41,336 bases of DNA, from assembly GCA_027491335.1 (NCBI GenBank), contig JAIXWJ010000030.1, forward strand, positions 1 to 41,336, read 5' to 3'. This DNA comes from Actinomycetes bacterium. GTDB lineage: Bacteria > Actinomycetota > Acidimicrobiia > Acidimicrobiales > Ilumatobacteraceae. Shown here piece by piece: positions 1-7,668 of the stretch. Every line of letters begins with the position of its first letter. Positions within the stretch are counted from its first letter, which is position 1. A model generated the notes under the pieces. It worked only from the letters and a program-made list of their open reading frames with translations. It was not told the origin of the DNA and searched no databases. The translations under genes were made by a program, and so were the position numbers.

Positions 1-3000
1 AGCGGTTCGACCTCCGGTGTGATCTCCGGAATCGACTGGGCCATCAATCACCACGTCGGCACCACGCCGGCGGTCATGAACCTCAGTCTGGGTGGCGGTA
101 TCAGCTTCGATCTCGACGCCGCCATCAACAGGGCCATCGCCGACGGCATCGTGGTGGTAGTGGCGGCCGGCAACAGCAATGCCGATGCGTGCGCCTCGTC
201 GCCCGCTCGCGTTCCCAACGCCGTCACCGTGGCGGCCAGCACCCGCACCGACGCTCGCGCGTCGTTCTCCAACTACGGAACGTGCGTCGACCTGTTCGCC
301 CCCGGTCAAGCCATCCAATCCACCTGGCTGGACGACGGCACCAACACCATCAGCGGAACATCCATGGCTTCACCCCACGTGGCCGGTGCCGCCGCCACGA
401 TCTGGGGCACCGACCTGAGCCAGACCGCCAGTGTCGTGAACGCGGCTTTGCTGAACGCGGTGTCGGCGGACAAACTCACGAACGTTGGCACCGGCTCGCC
501 CAACAAACTGTTGCTCGTCAGCTCAGGTAACGGTGTCGCTCCCGGGGCCCCCACCGGCGTCAGCGCCGTGGGCGGGGTTGGTCGAGCCACCGTCACGTGG
601 TCCGCGCCCGCCAACTCGGGCAGTAGCCCCATCAACGGATACACCGTCACCGCCAGTCCGGGCGGAGCGACGTGCGCGTGGCCCGGCGGTTCACTCACAT
701 GCACCGTCGTGGGTCTGGGTGTCGGTTCGTACACGTTCACACTGCGGGCCTCCAACATCTGGGGTCAATCCACCGCGTCGCAGGCATCGAACGCCGTGAC
801 GGTCACCGCGTCGAACGACTTCTTCTCCGGAGCCACTCTCATCGACACTCCGTCGGGCACGTTGAACGACACGAACTCGGCGGCCACCATGGAACCGAAC
901 GAGCCGCCGCTCGACGCATCGGGCACGGGCGGTGGCGCGAGTCTTTGGTACCGCTACGTCGCCACGGCCAGCGGATCATTGACGGTGGACACCTTCGGAA
1001 GTTCGTTCGACACCGTCCTGACCGCGTTCAACGGCGCCTCGTTGCAGAACCTCTCGCGCATCACGTTCAACGACGACGCCGCTTCGACGGTTCAGAGTTC
1101 GCTGAGCTTCGACGTCCTCAACGGAAACACCTACTACCTGCGAATCGCCTCATGGGCCGCGACTCGCGGCTCGGTGAAACTGAATTGGTCGCTCACCGGG
1201 ACCTGTCCGGTCACCACCGCGATCGGCGACAACTTCTGCGCCGCGTACAACCTCACGAACGTGAGCGGAGCCGTCACCCGTGACAACACCACGGCCACCG
1301 TGGAGTTCGGTGAACCCTCCGCCTCGTTGGGCACGGGTGCTGGTTCGGTGTGGTTCAGCTACATCGCCCCCGGAGCGGGCACCCTGACCATCAACACCTC
1401 GGGCAGCGGCGTCACCAACGTCGTGAGCGTGTTCGTCGGTTCCAGCCTGGCCTCGTTGACTCGCCCGATGGGATGGTCCGACTTCGGCGGAGCCACCGCG
1501 CAAGGCACTCTCGACGTCACCAAGGACACGCGTTACTTCATCCGGCAAGCGAGCTTCTCATCGACCCGAGGATCGATGTCGATGGCGGTGAGCTTCGCAC
1601 CCATCGTGGTGAACACCGCCCCCACGGCCCCGCGGACCGTCACCGCCGCACCGGGTGCCGACGATGGTTCCATCGTGGCGACCTGGATCGCTCCCGCGAG
1701 CGACGGAGGCACCCCCGTGCTGTCGTACGAAGCGACCGCCAGCCCCGGTGGTCGCTCGTGCACCGTGTCGGCTCCGACCACCACGTGCACCATCACCGGC
1801 CTCACCAACTTCGAGGCATACACCGTGGCGGTCAACGCCAACAACGCCGTGGGTGGTTCCCCCGATGCATCGGCTCCCACGGCCGTGCGGCCCGGCTATC
1901 GCAACGACGCGTTCGCGCTCCCCAAGGTGATCACCACGACCTCGGGCTCCATCATCAGTCGCAACACCAACGCCACCGCCGAGAACGGCGAACCGGCCCA
2001 CGCCACGTCCACCGCCAGCAAGTCGATGTGGTTCGAGTACACACCCGCCACCGATGGTCAGTTCTCCATCGACACCGCGACGTCGTCGTTCGACACGGTG
2101 CTGGCGGTCTACACCGGCAACGCTCTGAACGGCCTCACCAACATCGCATCGAACGACGACATTCGCTCGGGTCTCACGAGCGCGGTGTCATTCTCGGCGA
2201 CGTCGGGCGTCCGCTACCTCATCGTCGTCGACGGATGGCGCGGCGCAGCGGGCAACATCTCGTTGAATTGGTCGTACGTGTTGCCCTCGCCTCCTAGCGC
2301 GCCGACGAACCCGCGCGCCATGTCCTCGCGACCGAATCAGGCCGAGGTCACCTGGACCGCTCCCGTCAACAGCTCGTACCCCATCACCGAGTATCTCGTC
2401 ACCTCCACGCCCGGTGGCCGCACGTGCACCTGGACCGCCGGTCCGTTGTCGTGCACCGTCTCCGGGCTCACGGCGCAGGTTTCCTACACCTTCACCGTGG
2501 CGGCCAAGAATCTTGTGGGCTTCGGCGCGGCGTCCGTTCCGTCCAACAGCATCGTTCCGCGTTCGGAGAATTGGGTGCGCACGACCGCCAACTCCTGGGG
2601 CGTCGATCGCATCGACCAAGCGAACCTGCCTCTCGACGGCGACCTGTCCACCGTGAATCGAGGCGAGGAGAGCATCGTCTTCGTGGTCGACACCGGCCTC
2701 AACAACCATTCCGAATTCGTCGGCCGAGTGTTGCCGGGTCGCAACTTCGCCCCGAACGCCAACAACAACGTCAACCCCAACGACACCAGCGACTGTCAGG
2801 GCCATGGCACGCACGTGGCATCCACCGCCGCCGGCACCGGTTATGGCGTGGCCACCAGCGCCCAAATCGTGCCGGTGCGCGTCCTCGACTGTTTGGGTTC
2901 GGGCTCGAACGCCGGTGTCGTCACCGCTCTCGACTGGATCCGCACGTACCCGATGAACGGACGTCGAGGCGTGGTGAACATGAGCCTCGGTGGTGGCGAG

Positions 3001-4599
3001 AGCTCGGCTCTCGACACCGCGGTGGCCAATCTGGTGAACGCCGGGTTCGTCGTGGTGGTGGCGGCCGGCAACGACGGTGGCGATCTCGATCCGGCCCAAC
3101 GCGACGCGTGCAATCACTCGCCGGCGCGCGCGCCGTCCGCCATCACGGTGGGCGCTTCCGACATCACCGACACACGGGCCTTCTTCTCCAACTCGGGCAC
3201 GTGCCTGGATCTCTTCGCCCCCGGCATGGACATCACGGCCGCCGCTTTCGATTCGTACTCCGACACCGATGTGAAGAGCGGAACGTCGATGGCTTCCCCG
3301 CACGCCGCCGGCGCCGCGGCCATCATTCTCACGTCGTACCCCACGGCCACTCCGGCCCAGGTTGCCGACTACATGCGCAACGACGCCGTGCCCGGCATCA
3401 TCCGCGACGCCGGCACCGGATCACCGAATCGTCTGTTGATGGTGGCGCCGGCAACGCTGCGACCGGTGGACCCCACGCGCGTGTTCGACACGCGCAACGG
3501 CGAAGGTGGAGTGCCCGTGCGCAAGGTGGGTGGCGATTACGTGTTGCGCGTGCAGATGACCGGACGCAACGGCGTGCCCGCCACCGGCGTGAGCGCCGTC
3601 AGCCTCAACGTCACCGTCACTGGTGCCACCGGCGAGGGCTACGTCACCGTCTTTCCGTGCGGCGATCGGCCCGAGGCATCGAACCTGAACTACCGCGCGG
3701 GCCAGACCACGCCGAACGCGGTGATCGCCTCGTTGTCCTCCACCGGCGAGGTGTGCTTCTTCAGCTTCGCTCCGGTCGACCTCATCGCCGACCTCAATGG
3801 CGCACTGCTCGATGGCAACGGATTCCGCCCCATCTCGCCTTTCCGCATCGCCGACACCCGTCATGGCTGGGGTGCGAGCATCCCGCGCGCCAAGATCGGC
3901 AACATGACCGAGAGTGGCACGCCACTCGAGATCCCGATCCTCGGTTTCGGTCCCGTTCCATCCGCGGGCATTTCCGCCATCGCACTCAACGTGACCGTCA
4001 CCAACTCCGAGGCACCCGACGAGGGTGGTTACGCCACGGTGTATCCGTGCGGTTCGCGACCGAACACGTCGAACCTGAACTTCTTCGCCGGCGAAACCGT
4101 GCCCAACGCCGTCATCTCCCCGCTCTCGTCCAACGGTTCCATCTGCGTGTTCGTGTACGGGCGCGCCGACGTGATCGTCGACGTCAGCGGAGCCTTCGTC
4201 ACCGGCCTCGGTTACACGCCTTTGGCACCACGCCGAATCGCCGACTCTCGCAACGGCATCGGCACCTCGGAGATTCGGGCCATCGGCAACGTCGACGGCT
4301 CGGGCGCCCCGCTCGAGATCAACGTGGCCGGATTGTCGCCCTCCACGTCGAGCCGTCTGGTGTCGGTGTCCATGAACGTCACCGCCATCGGTCTCGACGC
4401 CAACCCGGCCGGCGGCTACGTGACCGTCTATTCCTGTGGCGACCTGCCGAACTCGTCGAATCTCAACTTCGTGCCCGGAGAGATCACGCCCAACGCGGTG
4501 CTGGCTCCGGTGTCGGAGAACGGATCGATCTGCCTGTACGTGTTCGGACGCGCGCACGTGATCGTCGACGTGAACGGTGTGCTCACCACGTCGGATTGA
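1..4599 (+). CDS. Secreted protein with two subtilisin-like (S8) protease domains, FN3 and PPC-like modules; 5' truncated
   Basis: The reading frame is open from base 1, so the N-terminus, including any signal peptide and the first Asp/His of protease domain 1, lies outside the window. Domain 1 keeps the oxyanion-Asn region (AAGNSN) and the serine motif GTSMASPH (Ser codon 361-363). Then follow alternating fibronectin-III-like modules (about 541-800, 1618-1890, 2287-2565) and PPC-like beta modules (about 811-1200, 1219-1590, 1900-2280). A second, complete S8 domain carries Asp (2689), His in HGTH (2803), AAGND and Ser in GTSMASPH (3286). The C-terminus has three copies of a roughly 120-residue module (about 3462-3819, 3826-4206, 4216-4596), each with DTR/DSR-NGxG, a paired-Cys core and a VDVxG-type end. 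Probably an extracellular or surface protease. Two catalytic domains in one chain are unusual. The family calls are secure; the target is unknown. Confidence 0.93.
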   Translation, partial: SGSTSGVISGIDWAINHHVGTTPAVMNLSLGGGISFDLDAAINRAIADGIVVVVAAGNSNADACASSPARVPNAVTVAASTRTDARASFSNYGTCVDLFAPGQAIQSTWLDDGTNTISGTSMASPHVAGAAATIWGTDLSQTASVVNAALLNAVSADKLTNVGTGSPNKLLLVSSGNGVAPGAPTGVSAVGGVGRATVTWSAPANSGSSPINGYTVTASPGGATCAWPGGSLTCTVVGLGVGSYTFTLRASNIWGQSTASQASNAVTVTASNDFFSGATLIDTPSGTLNDTNSAATMEPNEPPLDASGTGGGASLWYRYVATASGSLTVDTFGSSFDTVLTAFNGASLQNLSRITFNDDAASTVQSSLSFDVLNGNTYYLRIASWAATRGSVKLNWSLTGTCPVTTAIGDNFCAAYNLTNVSGAVTRDNTTATVEFGEPSASLGTGAGSVWFSYIAPGAGTLTINTSGSGVTNVVSVFVGSSLASLTRPMGWSDFGGATAQGTLDVTKDTRYFIRQASFSSTRGSMSMAVSFAPIVVNTAPTAPRTVTAAPGADDGSIVATWIAPASDGGTPVLSYEATASPGGRSCTVSAPTTTCTITGLTNFEAYTVAVNANNAVGGSPDASAPTAVRPGYRNDAFALPKVITTTSGSIISRNTNATAENGEPAHATSTASKSMWFEYTPATDGQFSIDTATSSFDTVLAVYTGNALNGLTNIASNDDIRSGLTSAVSFSATSGVRYLIVVDGWRGAAGNISLNWSYVLPSPPSAPTNPRAMSSRPNQAEVTWTAPVNSSYPITEYLVTSTPGGRTCTWTAGPLSCTVSGLTAQVSYTFTVAAKNLVGFGAASVPSNSIVPRSENWVRTTANSWGVDRIDQANLPLDGDLSTVNRGEESIVFVVDTGLNNHSEFVGRVLPGRNFAPNANNNVNPNDTSDCQGHGTHVASTAAGTGYGVATSAQIVPVRVLDCLGSGSNAGVVTALDWIRTYPMNGRRGVVNMSLGGGESSALDTAVANLVNAGFVVVVAAGNDGGDLDPAQRDACNHSPARAPSAITVGASDITDTRAFFSNSGTCLDLFAPGMDITAAAFDSYSDTDVKSGTSMASPHAAGAAAIILTSYPTATPAQVADYMRNDAVPGIIRDAGTGSPNRLLMVAPATLRPVDPTRVFDTRNGEGGVPVRKVGGDYVLRVQMTGRNGVPATGVSAVSLNVTVTGATGEGYVTVFPCGDRPEASNLNYRAGQTTPNAVIASLSSTGEVCFFSFAPVDLIADLNGALLDGNGFRPISPFRIADTRHGWGASIPRAKIGNMTESGTPLEIPILGFGPVPSAGISAIALNVTVTNSEAPDEGGYATVYPCGSRPNTSNLNFFAGETVPNAVISPLSSNGSICVFVYGRADVIVDVSGAFVTGLGYTPLAPRRIADSRNGIGTSEIRAIGNVDGSGAPLEINVAGLSPSTSSRLVSVSMNVTAIGLDANPAGGYVTVYSCGDLPNSSNLNFVPGEITPNAVLAPVSENGSICLYVFGRAHVIVDVNGVLTTSD

Positions 4600-4627
4600 G
4601 AACGGCCGAGAACGGATCGCGAATCGA

Positions 4628-4966
4628 TCACGCGGGCCGATGAAACACGGCCGAGCCGATCAACACGACGACATCGTCACCATTCATCGACGCGAGACCA
4701 TCGGCGATCACCGAGTAGTTCCGGTTCTCCACATCGTGAGGGGTCGGCGGCCAGACCAGCGTGACGCGAGCATTCGCCGCGATGTTCGCACTCGCCGATC
4801 GCCCGGCTCCCGACATCGTCACCCGATCGCCCGACACCTCGCACCGCAGAGCGACCACGTGCGAGCGTTCACTTCCCGCGGTGACGAGATACGCGAACTC
4901 TCGGCCGACCAGTCGATCCGCCAGGCGCGACGGCTCGATGCCGATACTCAACGGTGCGACCCCCAC
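4628..4966 (-). CDS. Small pyridoxamine 5'-phosphate oxidase-like (PPOX) protein
   Basis: A protein of about 112 residues if it starts at GTG 4966; TTG 4951 is an alternative. The body (FAYLVTAG, HVVAL, then SASANIAANARVTLVWPP) matches the split beta-barrel of PPOX/flavin-reductase-like proteins, where an 'R-S-x-N-I' stretch followed by a hydrophobic strand is typical. No Shine-Dalgarno sequence decides the start. The start lies inside the end of the nitroreductase gene, overlapping it by 19 bases on the same strand, so the two are probably co-transcribed and coupled. A flavin or F420 oxidoreductase role is possible but unproven, because many small PPOX proteins have no assigned substrate. 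Confidence 0.65.
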   Translation of the reverse strand: MGVAPLSIGIEPSRLADRLVGREFAYLVTAGSERSHVVALRCEVSGDRVTMSGAGRSASANIAANARVTLVWPPTPHDVENRNYSVIADGLASMNGDDVVVLIGSAVFHRPA

Positions 4967-5607
4967 GAGTCCCAATGCGTCATCTCGCGCGACGGCAAAC
5001 GGTGCGCCGGCTTGAAGTCGTCGCCGGTGTAGTACGCCACCGGGAACAGCACCGTCTGCGTCCAGTCCTCGGGGATGCCCAGCATCGTCGACACCTCGGC
5101 CTCGGAGAACAAGTGAATGGTGGTCCAGGCCGTTCCCAATCCACGGGCGCGCAACGCCAGCATGAAACTCCACGCGGCCGGCAGGATGGATCCGTAGGTG
5201 CTGGCTTGTGCGATCACCATCGGCACGTTCTCCACGCGGCCCTTCACGCACGCGATCACGAACACCGGCACCTGATCGAGGATCGAACCCAGATGCTCGG
5301 CGGACTCCATCACCTTGGGCATCACGTGTTCGCGCGGGTCACCTTCGGGCAACGGCGGCGGGTATCCCGAGCCGGCCATCATCTCGGCGCCCTGGCGATA
5401 GATCTTGGCGATGGCGGCCTTCTTGGCCGGATCGGTCACCACCACGAACGCCCAGTTCTGAGCGTTGGTGCCCGTGGGAGCCTGCATCGCGATGTCGATG
5501 CACTCGGCGATCACCTCGGGCTCCACCGGGCGCCCCAGGTCGAGGCGTTTGCGCACCGAGCGAGTGGTGGTCAAGAGCTTGTCGGCGGCGGCGCGATCGA
5601 TCGTCAT
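4948..5607 (-). CDS. Nitroreductase family FMN oxidoreductase
   Basis: A 219-residue protein, normal for the family. The N-terminal TTRSVRKRLD matches the R-S-x-R phosphate/FMN-binding start. It is followed by QAPTGTNAQNW (FMN-binding loop), a central alanine-rich helix (SILPAAWSFMLALRARGLGTAW) and the C-terminal GIPEDW...PVAYYTGDDFKPA region of bacterial nitroreductases. It would reduce nitro groups, quinones or related acceptors with NAD(P)H; the substrate cannot be read from sequence. The ATG is preceded at the leaderless distance by TAGAGT, so this gene probably heads a two-gene unit with the overlapping PPOX gene downstream. Confidence 0.9.
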   Translation of the reverse strand: MTIDRAAADKLLTTTRSVRKRLDLGRPVEPEVIAECIDIAMQAPTGTNAQNWAFVVVTDPAKKAAIAKIYRQGAEMMAGSGYPPPLPEGDPREHVMPKVMESAEHLGSILDQVPVFVIACVKGRVENVPMVIAQASTYGSILPAAWSFMLALRARGLGTAWTTIHLFSEAEVSTMLGIPEDWTQTVLFPVAYYTGDDFKPAHRLPSREMTHWDSWGSHR

Positions 5608-5613
5608 GGCGCG

Positions 5614-5619
5614 ACTCTA
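5614..5619 (-). promoter_or_regulatory. -10 hexamer TAGAGT, leaderless nitroreductase promoter
   Basis: TAGAGT is separated from the ATG at 5607 by exactly six bases (CGCGCC), which places the transcription start on the A of the start codon. Confidence 0.6.
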
Positions 5620-5675
5620 GACCTTCCACGCTGGAGAAATGTCCGTGATCGTCGTCCGCACACCATAAACCCGAG

Positions 5676-5703
5676 TTGTTTTGTCGGGAATTACCCCTAG
5701 CCT
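5676..5703 (+). promoter_or_regulatory. Possible promoter of the peroxiredoxin gene
   Basis: TTGTTT (5676-5681) and TAGCCT (5698-5703) are spaced 16 bases apart. This would give a leader of about 35 bases carrying the strong ribosome-binding site AAAGGAG (5732-5738). It is the only gene here with both a long leader and such a strong site. The boxes are weak matches and were picked by eye. Confidence 0.3.
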
Positions 5704-5745
5704 GTGCTCAACCGTCATCCGCACCCCTCCCAAAGGAGCAACACC

Positions 5746-6381
5746 ATGGCCATTCGTCTCGGAGACATCGCCCCCGACTTCACCGCCGACACCACGCAGG
5801 GAACGATCTCGTTCCACGAGTGGCTCGGCGATTCGTGGGGCGTCTTGTTCAGCCACCCCAAGGACTTCACCCCGGTCTGCACCACCGAACTCGGTTACGT
5901 GGCGCGCATCAAGCCCGAGTTCGACAAGCGCAACGTGAAGGTCATCGGCCTGTCGGTCGACTCCGTGGAGAGCCACAACAAGTGGGAAGGCGACATCGGC
6001 GAAACGCAGGGCACGCCGGTGAACTTCCCCATGATCGGTGACCCCGATCGCACGGTGAGTGATCTGTACGACATGATCCACCCGAACGCCAACGACACCC
6101 TCACGGTGCGCAGCGTGTTCGTGATCGGACCCGACAAGAAGGTGAAGCTCACCATCACCTACCCGGCCTCCACCGGACGCAACTTCGACGAGATCCTGCG
6201 CGTCATCGACTCGCTTCAACTCACCGCCAAGTACAAGGTGGCCACACCGGTGAACTGGACCGACGGCAACGACGTCATCATCGGAGCCGCCGTGTCCGAC
6301 GACGAGGCCAAGACCCTCTTCCCCAACGGGTGGAAGACCGTGAAGCCTTACCTGCGCGTGCTGCCCCAGCCGGGCAAGTAA
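5746..6381 (+). CDS. 1-Cys peroxiredoxin (Prx6/AhpC-TSA family)
   Basis: A 211-residue cytosolic peroxidase. The peroxidatic cysteine is Cys45 in FTPVCTTELG, within the HPKDFTPVC context typical of the Prx6 subgroup. The long C-terminal domain (VTPVNWxxG-like ATPVNWTDGNDVII, then KPYLRVLPQP) is also Prx6-type. It reduces H2O2 and alkyl hydroperoxides using a thiol partner. ATG 5746 was chosen because AAAGGAG lies seven bases upstream; longer starts have no such site. It stands alone, with its 3' end overlapping the convergent nucleotidyltransferase gene by 34 bases. Its leadered, strong-RBS start contrasts with the mostly leaderless neighbours and fits an abundant protein. Confidence 0.95.
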   Translation: MAIRLGDIAPDFTADTTQGTISFHEWLGDSWGVLFSHPKDFTPVCTTELGYVARIKPEFDKRNVKVIGLSVDSVESHNKWEGDIGETQGTPVNFPMIGDPDRTVSDLYDMIHPNANDTLTVRSVFVIGPDKKVKLTITYPASTGRNFDEILRVIDSLQLTAKYKVATPVNWTDGNDVIIGAAVSDDEAKTLFPNGWKTVKPYLRVLPQPGK

Positions 6382-6848
6382 TTCTCTTCGATCCATTCGC
6401 GAACGACCGGCGCCACCTTCGACAGGTGCGTGGCCGGATCGTTGCGGATCAAGGTGGCACTGATCGGAACGTTCGCCCGTTCGGGGTCGCACACCAACGG
6501 TTCGGCGCCCAAACGTCGGGCCAATTCGGAGATGTAGAAGTCGCTGGACACCACCACGTGCGGACCGTCGGATAGCGGCCACTTGGAACGGAACAACGCG
6601 ATCCACTTCGCCCACAAGTCTTCGTCGTCCCAATCGTTGTGCAGATCGTGCGCCACGCGCACCACCGACACCTCGGGATGCAGGCCCTGCAACCACGCGG
6701 CCCGCAGATCGCCGGGAAACGTCTCTCCGTCGCGGGTGTTCACGAACACCACCACGTTGCGACACCTCTGGCGAGCCCATTCGATCATGTACGAATGCCC
6801 CAAGTGCGGGGGGTCGAATCGCCCCACGATCAGTGCGGTTGAATGCAT
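6348..6848 (-). CDS. NadR/NMNAT-like nucleotidyltransferase
   Basis: A 166-residue protein with the nucleotidyltransferase signature GRFDPPHLGH (HxGH, about residues 9-18) and a C-terminal ISATLIR motif, corresponding to the ISxTxxR motif that binds ATP phosphates. The order and the end (RNDPATHLSKVAPVVREW) resemble the NMN adenylyltransferase domain of NadR. It would transfer AMP to nicotinamide mononucleotide or a similar substrate; other cytidylyltransferase-like substrates remain possible. The ATG is preceded by TATTCT at leaderless spacing. The 3' end overlaps the peroxiredoxin gene tail by 34 bases. Confidence 0.82.
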   Translation of the reverse strand: MHSTALIVGRFDPPHLGHSYMIEWARQRCRNVVVFVNTRDGETFPGDLRAAWLQGLHPEVSVVRVAHDLHNDWDDEDLWAKWIALFRSKWPLSDGPHVVVSSDFYISELARRLGAEPLVCDPERANVPISATLIRNDPATHLSKVAPVVREWIEENYLPGWGSTRR

Positions 6849-6854
6849 CCGCGC

Positions 6855-6860
6855 AGAATA
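6855..6860 (-). promoter_or_regulatory. -10 hexamer TATTCT, leaderless NMNAT-like promoter
   Basis: TATTCT lies six bases (GCGCGG) before the ATG at 6848. It is one of the best -10 matches in the window. Confidence 0.6.
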
Positions 6861-6917
6861 GGACCGCTGTCACCGTTTGTTCACCCCCGTGCCGGTGTCG
6901 CATTCCGTCGACGACGG

Positions 6918-6923
6918 CAGAAT
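6918..6923 (+). promoter_or_regulatory. -10-like hexamer CAGAAT, ABC exporter operon
   Basis: CAGAAT lies six bases (GAGCCC) before the ATG at 6930. The same hexamer at the same spacing precedes the acyl-CoA dehydrogenase start at 22121. Confidence 0.5.
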
Positions 6924-6929
6924 GAGCCC

Positions 6930-7667
6930 ATGAATTCCCCCTCCTCCGTCGCCGCCGGAGCGGTCGATGTCTACAAGATCTACGGCAAGGACGACAGCGA
7001 GGTGCGCGCCCTCGACGGTGTCACCGTGAACTTCGCCTCCGGAAAGTTCACCGCGATCATGGGTCCGTCCGGATCGGGCAAGAGCACCCTGATGCACTGC
7101 CTCGCCGGACTGGACTCGCTCACCTCGGGCACCATCACCATCGGCGACACGAACCTGGCCACGCTCAACGACAAGGAGCTCACGCTCACCCGTCGCAGCA
7201 ACGTGGGTTTCATCTTCCAGGCCTACAACCTCATCCCCACGCTCACCGCACTCGAGAACATCACCCTCCCGCTCGACCTCGGCGGCACTCCGGTGGATCA
7301 GCAATGGCTCGACACCGTGATCGACGCGGTGGGTTTGCGCTCGCGACTGAACCATCGTCCGAGCGAGCTATCGGGTGGTCAACAGCAGCGAGTCGCCGTG
7401 GCCCGCGCATTGGCCAGCAAGCCGCGCATCATCTTCGCCGATGAGCCCACCGGCAACCTCGACAGTCGCATGGGTGCCGAGATCCTGTCGTTCATGCGCC
7501 ATGCCGTCACCGATCTCGGTCAGACCATCGTGATGGTCACCCACGATCCGGTGGCCGCTTCGTACGCCGATCACGTGATCTTCCTGGCCGACGGCAAGAT
7601 CGTCGACGAGTTGGACAATCCCACGGCCGATCAAGTGCTCGACCGCATGAAGCGCCTCGGGTCCTGA
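6930..7667 (+). CDS. ABC transporter ATP-binding protein (MacB/LolD type)
   Basis: A 245-residue ATPase with Walker A GPSGSGKST, Q-loop FIFQAYNLIPTLTALENI, signature LSGGQQQRVAVARAL, Walker B IIFADEPTGNLDS and switch His in MVTHDP. The LTALENI and SGGQQQR wording is typical of the MacB/LolD/FtsE family that works with FtsX-like permeases. ATG 6930 was chosen over an upstream in-frame start at 6843 because the N-terminal extension has no family resemblance and a hexamer lies at leaderless spacing. The permease gene follows after one base (TGACATG), so the two form one operon and complex. Confidence 0.95.
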   Translation: MNSPSSVAAGAVDVYKIYGKDDSEVRALDGVTVNFASGKFTAIMGPSGSGKSTLMHCLAGLDSLTSGTITIGDTNLATLNDKELTLTRRSNVGFIFQAYNLIPTLTALENITLPLDLGGTPVDQQWLDTVIDAVGLRSRLNHRPSELSGGQQQRVAVARALASKPRIIFADEPTGNLDSRMGAEILSFMRHAVTDLGQTIVMVTHDPVAASYADHVIFLADGKIVDELDNPTADQVLDRMKRLGS

Positions 7668-7668
7668 C

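Noticed and set aside
2188-3303. Long open frames antisense to the protease gene (for example 2188-3303 and 3421-4557 on the minus strand)
   Set aside because: High GC makes long shadow frames. These are Arg/His/Gly-rich with no recognisable motif, and the plus-strand frame is clearly coding.
5670-5688. CCCGA-N9-TCGGG inverted repeat upstream of the peroxiredoxin
   Set aside because: Five-base arms with a 9-base gap are expected by chance in GC-rich DNA.
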